From Chamaelirium japonicum (lineage: Eukaryota > Streptophyta > Magnoliopsida > Liliales > Melanthiaceae), in contig OX393554.1 in assembly GCA_947650365.1 (NCBI GenBank), positions 40,356,471 through 40,420,470 of the forward strand: 64,000 bases of DNA, written 5' to 3'. The notes under the pieces were generated by a model, which was not told the origin of the DNA, did not search any database, and saw only the letters and a program-made list of their open reading frames with translations. The position numbers and the translations under genes are program-made. Shown here in pieces: positions 58,063 to 64,000 of the stretch (position 1 is the stretch's first letter; the number at the start of each line of letters is the position of its first letter).

Positions 58063-58180
58063 GGGTCTCTCGGCGGTGCACCGAGAGACCCTTTGCATGT
58101 TAGTGGCAATGCTTTTAAGCCCGAAGGTTTTCCCGATTGAGGCATATCAATCGGGCCGCAGAAATCGGGAGAACCTTCAG
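58063..58180. repeat. Two adjacent strong hairpins
   Basis: Hairpin 1: GGGTCTCTCGG and CCGAGAGACCC with a 7-base loop (58063-58091). Hairpin 2: GAAGGTTTTCCCGATT pairs with AATCGGGAGAACCTTC (one mismatch) across about 58,121-58,177, with an inner CCCGATTG...CAATCGGG stem. Part of hairpin 2 recurs at 60,330 (AAGCCCGAAGGTTTTCC). Confidence 0.8.
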
Positions 58181-58644
58181 GTTCAGTTGCATGCAGACAA
58201 ATAAAGCCAATAAAATTTGCTCTTTTTTTTTTGCAAATTTGCTGTTCGAAATAAGCAAAATCAGCAAAATAAATCAAAACAGCTGATTTTGCCCGAAATG
58301 CTGATTTTAACAAAATTTTGATTACTTCTATTTTTGCCCGAAATGCAATTTATTGTCATTGGATTCCTAAAATATGTTATAGTCTTCTAGAATGTGCACT
58401 AAAAAAATTCAGGTTGATAAAAATCAGGTTGTGCAAAATATCATTATACTCACTATTCTGTAGTATATGTTAAGATATTTTGTATCCTTGTTGATATTTT
58501 TTGTTTGTGTATGTAAAAGTAAAACAATGAAAACCACATACAGCTAACATATCAGAACTTGGATGATCTGCCAAAATAACCACCTATGACAACGCATTAT
58601 ATGGTTACATAGCATGCTAAAAGGATGAAGACAATACAAAATAC
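58181..58644. other. AT-rich non-coding DNA with AATCAGCAAAA-type words
   Basis: Repeated CAGCAAAATAA and TTTTGCCCGAAATGC words. No gene recognised. Confidence 0.4.
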
Positions 58645-58736
58645 CTTTGGATAGATTCCCTTTGTATTTTTAGGGCAGTTCTTGCTCAAATGCCCGCGTT
58701 CGTTACAAACAAAGCAGTTCGCAAATTTTGTACCCC
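58645..58736 (-). CDS. Isolated exon of a ZCCHC9-like zinc-knuckle protein (partial)
   Basis: The 92-nt exon runs from acceptor AAATGCAG|GGGG to donor CCAAAG|GTATTT in minus-strand sense. It encodes GTKFANCFVCNERGHLSKNC then PKNTKGIYPK. The knuckle is C-x2-C-x4-H-x4-C. GHLSK-C-PxN-x-GIYPKG is the signature of the conserved eukaryotic ZCCHC9 family, nucleolar RNA-binding proteins with four knuckles; this would be the third. The neighbouring exons (the final GG-C-C-K-x-C-G knuckle and the Lys-rich N-terminus) were not found. It is either part of a gene with long introns or a captured exon near the Helitron helicase. Confidence 0.7.
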
Positions 58737-60440
58737 CTGCATTTAAAATATTGTTCAGCAACTTAAAGAGCAAATAAATGCAGGCAACTCAAACATCAAC
58801 ATAATTTTGCTAACATTAAAGTGTTCCAGAACAAAAATTAAATGTGAACGCGCTTTTGGTAACATGAAGGCGCAATCAGTAATCCAAAATTTAAGGGTCT
58901 AGAACTTAGAAGGTATAACAATCCTAAAATTTGATAAGGAAAAACATCAGAATCTTCAGTACAAACAAATCTATGCAGAAGGAAGAAAAGATGCATATAG
59001 GCTCAGAATTAGTGGACTATAGTTGCTACTTGGGAACTAAAAGCTGCTCTATAGGCCTGCAATTTAGAACATAAAATAAACCTTGGGGGAATATACGGTG
59101 GCACATATTTAAAGGAGGTAGGAAGATTAGCTTTCTGTAGGGAGGAACAACAGTGTGCTGCTCATATTAGAATTCTGCACAACACTACAATTCTTGATTT
59201 CCATTGGTGACTGTTGTAAACAACTAAACATGCACGCCATACCATAGCCATCAAGACTTGTCCCATCTATTTGGGTCAGATTCATGATTCGTTCATCGGT
59301 CATCTATGTTAAGAGTTGAGAGATATCCACACCAGTTACAACGGGTGACATCCCGGCATTAATGAATATCGAATTATGATTCATTTCATAGTATGAGTTG
59401 CTTTTCTTCGACTTGCTCTTAACCTAATATCAATCCTCAACCTTCTTCATAGGTGAAAAAAAACCTAAAAAGGTAATGCTCGTGAGAAGACTACAAAATC
59501 TTGGTGAACCTTTGCTGAGTAATAGAATGTACCAATAATCAGGAAAAATCAGCGTTGATTTTGATCCGTCTATTCAACGATTAGAGTTTTTTTTAGGAAA
59601 CAGTTAACATAAGGGTTTTATTTTTAGATTGACGGAAAAATCAGCAAGAAAATCAGCAAAAAAAATAAGCAAAAAAATCAGCAAAAATCTGCAAAAAGAA
59701 ATCATGATGATCACCTTGCCACCAACGATGATTTTGATTGTTTTTTGATTTCGGAAATTGCAAAAATCTGCAAAAAAAATCAACAATCATGAGGTTATTT
59801 AAACGATGCGGCCGGGGATGATGCGGTTATTTAAACGAACCAAAGCCTTTCATTCACAACTTTCCCAGCACCCACCTCTTGGTGCTACTTAAGAAGATGG
59901 GGAAAAGCCTTTCATTCACAACTTGCCCAACCCTTACATTGTGTCATGCATTGGATGAATTGGCTAATCATCTTTGCACAAATCTACAATTTATCGACAT
60001 TGGAAGATCTGATCTGACACCCTTGTTGTGTGCAAAGGGTAATGTTCAAGGGAAATCAAAAGCCTTTTAAACTATGACCTGAAGTCAGTAGGAGCCTTAT
60101 AGGCTGTAGTATAAAATCAATTGAAACAATATTATAGGGGTTTAAGTATAGACAAAACATAGAGAGAAGAGAAGGGACGAAAAGGGAGAGAAAGAAAGGA
60201 ACATAAGAGAGACATATGGCTCCATCCTATAGGTTGCACAGCAACTACCCTGGCCTTCCAATGCCCAAAGCATGGTTTGTGATTTTAGTGGCACGGCAAT
60301 TTCAGAGAAGAAAAGCTTCATCTAATTAAGCCCGAAGGTTTTCCTATTCAGCAAGTTCATCTTATTTTGTGAGTTCTTCCGATAGTGAGTTCAAGCAAAA
60401 ATCAGCAAAGCTTCTTCAAAATAAGCAAAGCATATTAGGA
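58737..60440. other. Non-coding DNA with short local repeats
   Basis: AATCAGCAAAAA-type words cluster at 59,635-59,700. CCTTTCATTCACAACTT and CACCCACCTCTTGGTGCTACTTAAG are repeated at about 59,845-59,925 and again at 61,230-61,345. No gene recognised. Confidence 0.5.
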
Positions 60441-60459
60441 CGAACTCACTATTTTGTTG

Positions 60460-61215
60460 CTTATGTATTTAACTTTGCCACACAAAATTTGCATTGTATC
60501 AAATTTGACTCGCCATATTTTGATTAATTAGATTTTACTCCCTCCAAAATTAAATGTTCTATCAGCTCACGATCTAAGAGAAAGAGAGAACTAACGGAGA
60601 AGAAATAAAATTGCAGCAAAAAAAAAAGGTTTTATTCAGAAAATATTGTTTAAATAAGTGGAGAGATAAGTCTCCTTTTATACCCACCATGTCTAACCCC
60701 CATCCTCTCTCTATAGGACTTGAATACAAAGAAAAACAAAGAAAGAAAGACAAAGATAAAAAGAAAAAAGGAAAGATCCATTTTTTGGATCAATTTTTCA
60801 TTTCGATCAAAAATCAGCATTTCCAAAAATCAGCATTTTTAAAAGCCTTACATCAATGGGTTTAAGTTTTATGAGACCATATTTAACTTTGCGTGTGAGC
60901 TGACCGTGTTATTTAACTTTGCCACACAAAATTTGCATTGTATCAGATTTGACTCCCAATATTTTGATTAATTAGACTGTACTCCCCCCAAAACGAAATG
61001 TTCTATCAGCTCACCATCTTAGAGAAAGAGTGAACTAACGGAGAAGAAAAAGTTTTGGCGTGTGAGCTGACCGTGTTATTTAACTTTGCCACACAAAATT
61101 TGCATTGTATCAAATTTGACTCTCCATATTTTGATTAATTAGATTTTACTCCCTCCAAAATTAAATGTTCTATCAGCTCACGATCTAAGAGAAAGAGAGA
61201 ACTAACGCAGATTTG
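60460..61215. repeat. Three direct copies of a ~140-bp segment
   Basis: Copies at about 60,467-60,605, 60,910-61,045 and 61,076-61,210 share AACTTTGCCACACAAAATTTG, ATTTTGATTAATTAGA and TGTTCTATCAGCTCAC. Copies 1 and 3 are closest. Confidence 0.85.
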
Positions 61216-61808
61216 CAATTGTGAAGCACCCACCTCTTGGTGCTACTTAAGTGGGTCACTTAGCCGGGGATGATGCGGTTATTTAAACGAACCAAAGCCT
61301 TTCATTCACAACTTGCCCAGCACCCACCTCTTGGTGCTATTTAAATGAACCAAAGCAGATTTGCAATTGTCACAAAACATATGGTGGAAAAAAAATAGCG
61401 AAAGATCAGCAAATTTGCAATTGTCACAAAACATATGGTGAATCAGATTGGTGAGCCAAGACATATGGTGAAAAAGACATATAGTGAAAAAGACATATGG
61501 TGAATCAATTTTTTTTTGCCCAGGAAGTACAATGTCCATTTTTTTGGCCCAAGAAGAAAAATAATAATAATAACCAAGAGAGAAAGATCTCACCTCGGTT
61601 TAATGGACGCCTTGTTGAATCACCGCTACAAAAAAACGAAGAAAACCCTGGATTAAAAACAAAATCAGATAAAAAAAAAATCAGCAAGAGAGAGAGAGAT
61701 GGGAACGGGAATTGCTGATTTCCGCAAAGGTATCCAAGGTCTACCAATACCCTTGTAGAAATCAACATTGGATGAATGTGCAAAAGTACAGCTTCCAAAA
61801 CATAAGGT

Positions 61809-62545
61809 GAATCAGATTCCAAAACTTTTTGCCCAAGCACAATATAGGTGAGCCAAGCTGCTTTTGTGAGGCAAGCTGCTTGTGACAATTGGTTAGAAGT
61901 TGGTGAGCCAAGCGGCAACAAAAAACTTTCGACGGCAATATTGGCCCAACCCATTGGTTTTTAAAAGGGTATTAAATAGGTCGGATACAAAAACCAGACC
62001 CGACCCATTTACTAAGAAAATTAACTGAGAATAATTAACTGTGAATCAGATTCCAAAACTTTTTGCCCAAGTACAATATAGGTGAGCCAAGCTTGGTGAG
62101 CCAACTTCTAACCAAGTTGGTGAGGCAAGCTGCTTTTGTGACAATTGGTTAGAAGTTGGTGAGCCAAGCGGCAACAAAAAACTTTCGACGGCAATACTGG
62201 CCCAACCCATTGGTTTTTAAAAGGGTATTAAATAGGTCGGATACAAAAACCAGACCCGACCCATTTACTAAGAAAATTAACTGAGAATAATTAACTGTGA
62301 ATCAGATTCCAAAACTTTTTGCCCAAGTACAATATAGGTGAGCCAAGCTTGGTGAGCCAACTTCTAACCAAGTTGGTGAGGCAAGCTGCTTTTGTGACAA
62401 TTGGTTAGAAGTTGGTGAGCCAAGCGGCAACAAAAAACTTTCGACGGCAATACTAGCCCAACCCATTGGTTTTTAAAAGGGTATTAAATAGGTCGGATAC
62501 AAAAACCAGACCCGACCCATTTACTAAGAAAATTAACTGAGAATA
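61809..62545. repeat. Tandem array, three units of ~234-256 bp, with internal inverted repeat
   Basis: Units start GAATCAGATTCCAAAACTTT at 61809, 62043 and 62299. Units 2 and 3 are nearly identical and contain CCAACTTCTAACCAA and its exact complement TTGGTTAGAAGTTGG about 35 bases apart. Each unit ends with ACCAGACCCGACCCATTTAC, a short GGGTCGG-island word. Confidence 0.9.
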
Positions 62546-62636
62546 ATTTTTTTAGAAAAGAAACAGATTAACAGTATTCTCCATGTTGTTGCTATAAAAA
62601 AAATGGAAATAATGAAGTTTGCGTTCGTTGAGTGGC

Positions 62637-63076
62637 CCTACCTGGTGGATTGAGGTTGCACAGCGGAGATGATTAATATGGAGAGAGAGAGAGAGAGAGG
62701 CCCTACCTGGTGGATTGAGCTTGCGTTCGTTGAGTGGTTGATTCCTCCAAAGGATTAAGTTTTATGAGACCATATTTTTTCTATAAAAAACACACAAAAA
62801 AAAAACAGAGAATCATTTTGAGAGAAAAAAACAGAGGGACAATATTATGGGAAGAATTATTTTTTATCTGAAAATAGAGGAGAGAGAGAGAGAGAGAGAG
62901 GGAGAGGCCCTACCTGGTGGATTGAGCTTGCGTTCGTTGAGTGGTTGATTCCTCCAAAGGATTAAGTTTTATGAGACCATATTTTTGCTATGAAAAACAC
63001 ACAAAAAAAAAAGAGAATCATTTTGAGAAAAAAAAAAAACAGAGGAACAATATTCTCTATATGCCCTATGATCCAA

Positions 63077-63107
<31 letters not shown>

Positions 63108-63135
63108 GCCATACCTGGTGCGTTGAGGGGTTGAT
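62637..63135. repeat. Partial tandem repeat with GA microsatellites
   Basis: CCTACCTGGTGGATTGAGC plus TTGATTCCTCCAAAGGATTA lie at 62,701 and 62,909, with a partial copy at 62,637 and a degenerate one at 63,110. GA runs precede the units at 62,680, 62,880 and 63,079. Confidence 0.85.
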
Positions 63136-63554
63136 TCCTCCTTGACGATGGTGCGGCAAGGGTCGATGGCTTTTGCAGATCAAATAAGGTTGAAGGGTAG
63201 GGGGTGAGTGCATTTGAAATGAAAGGAATTGGGCAAAAATAGAAAGGGAATTTAAGGTTTCCATACCGGGATCATCCGGATTTGGTGCGATCATGGGAGG
63301 TGGTCGCAGAGGTGCGATCTTCTCTCGATTGTCTTGAAGGGCGGCTCGGGATTTTGAGGGGAATGGGCGGATTGATGACGGCGAGGGGAGAGGGGGGCGT
63401 TCTTCTCGCATGGAAGAGGGAGGCGTGAATGGCGGGCGCCACGATGAGGGGGCTGAAAGAGGGGCAAGACAAACTCCATCACAGCCATCCGAGATGCAAC
63501 CCCCTATCTAGCTAGCTGTACCCAGGCCCGACTTCATCGCGGCCCACTCTCTCA
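63136..63554. other. GC-richer DNA, possible leader of a minus-strand gene
   Basis: Several overlapping minus-strand frames are open (for example 62962-63411) and Pro/Arg-rich. No protein recognised. GATCCCG|GTATGG near 63,262 (minus sense) could be a donor site. Confidence 0.25.
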
Positions 63555-63800
63555 AACTTGAAGAGAGAAGAGAGAGAGAGAGACGGAGGAAGAGAGAGAG
63601 AGACGGAGAGAGAGAGAGAGAGAGACGGAGAGAGAGAACGGGAGAGAGAGATCGGGGGAAGAGAGAGAGCGATGGGGAGAGAGAGAGAGAGAGGGGGGGG
63701 GGGGCGGGAATTGGGGGGCGATGGGGAGAGATTTGGGGAAAGATAGTGAGAGAGATCGCAGAGAGAAACGGACGGAGAGAGAGAGAGACGGACGGAAGAG
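63555..63800. repeat. GA/GGA-rich imperfect microsatellite
   Basis: Purine-rich blocks GAGAGAGA, GACGGAGAGA, a G10 run and GGGGAGAG over about 240 bases. Open frames here are low complexity. Confidence 0.9.
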
Positions 63801-64000
63801 ACGCCAGATGGCATCACCACCTGTAACAAACCATCTCAGCCGGTAACAAACCATCTCAGCCGCTGTACCCAGCCCCTTATCTCTCTAAAAATCATCTCAG
63901 CCGTCCCTTCCATAGAGCTGGTCCCCCCCTTAATTCTCTCTCGGATTTCTCTCTTAATTCTATTTACATATATGCAACCCTATATGCAGCCGGCTCTTGC
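63801..64000. repeat. Short duplicated words at the window end
   Basis: GTAACAAACCATCTCAGCC occurs twice (about 63,822 and 63,842). GCTGTACCCAG occurs at about 63,521 and 63,862. No gene seen before the window ends. Confidence 0.6.

Noticed and set aside
62962-63854. Pro/Ser/Leu-rich frames at the right end
   Set aside because: Produced by GA/CT-rich repeats; three overlapping frames are equally open, which argues against coding.

Overview
This is a stretch of nuclear DNA from a flowering plant. The evidence is spliced protein-coding genes with plant-only or plant-typical products (a pinoresinol-lariciresinol-reductase-like enzyme, a PLS-class PPR protein), plant-type LTR retrotransposons, LINE, hAT, Mutator-like and Helitron remnants, and long (CT)n/(GA)n microsatellites. 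The first reductase exon is far richer in G+C at third codon positions than the later exons. Such a 5'-to-3' GC gradient is common in monocots, but the species cannot be named from the sequence. There is no operon-like organisation: the genes are few, isolated, and embedded in nested repeats.

Layout. At 1-3.2 kb lies AT-rich DNA with one convincing minus-strand exon of a POT1-type telomere protein (1939-2072). At 3.5-5.4 kb are a copia reverse-transcriptase scrap, a decayed hAT transposase and a small Mutator-type MITE with a perfect 9-bp target duplication. At 8.4-14.6 kb is a Ty3/gypsy element with two LTRs, a decayed gag, no pol, several internal tandem arrays and an antisense 222-codon reading frame. 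At 16.1-22.5 kb is a structurally complete but inactivated Ty1/copia element (minus strand, 166-bp LTRs, TCAAA target duplication). At 22.8-29.5 kb are a palindromic MITE, GGGTCGG-type minisatellite, dispersed repeats and a 5'-truncated LINE.

The main gene is at 29,879-37,556 (+): four exons with canonical splice sites encode a 312-residue reductase with its NADPH motif and catalytic Lys138. Its 4.4-kb first intron is packed with small transposons. An intronless PPR gene follows (40,601-42,262, +), then a small plant-conserved membrane-anchored protein (43,584-43,907, -) whose 84-nt intron is in frame and stop-free. Downstream are a gypsy (chromovirus-like) integrase remnant with one LTR (44.8-46.3 kb), a LINE scrap (about 49.2-49.6 kb), GC-rich minisatellites and more GGGTCGG islands.

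The 56.3-58.8 kb region holds, all on the minus strand, a ZCCHC9-like zinc-knuckle exon, the C-terminus of a Helitron Pif1-type helicase, and two exons of a PHD-like finger. Four copies of a Helitron-like 3' terminus (5-bp stem, 4-nt loop, 9-nt spacer, CTAG then T) occur elsewhere in the window. Gene capture by a Helitron is a reasonable inference but unproven. The last 6 kb is a mosaic of local duplications and GA-rich tracts. No RNA genes, CRISPR arrays or organelle gene blocks could be supported. No wholly new system is demonstrated. The strongest leads are the Helitron-terminus family with its adjoining gene fragments, the antisense-ORF gypsy element, and the in-frame intron.
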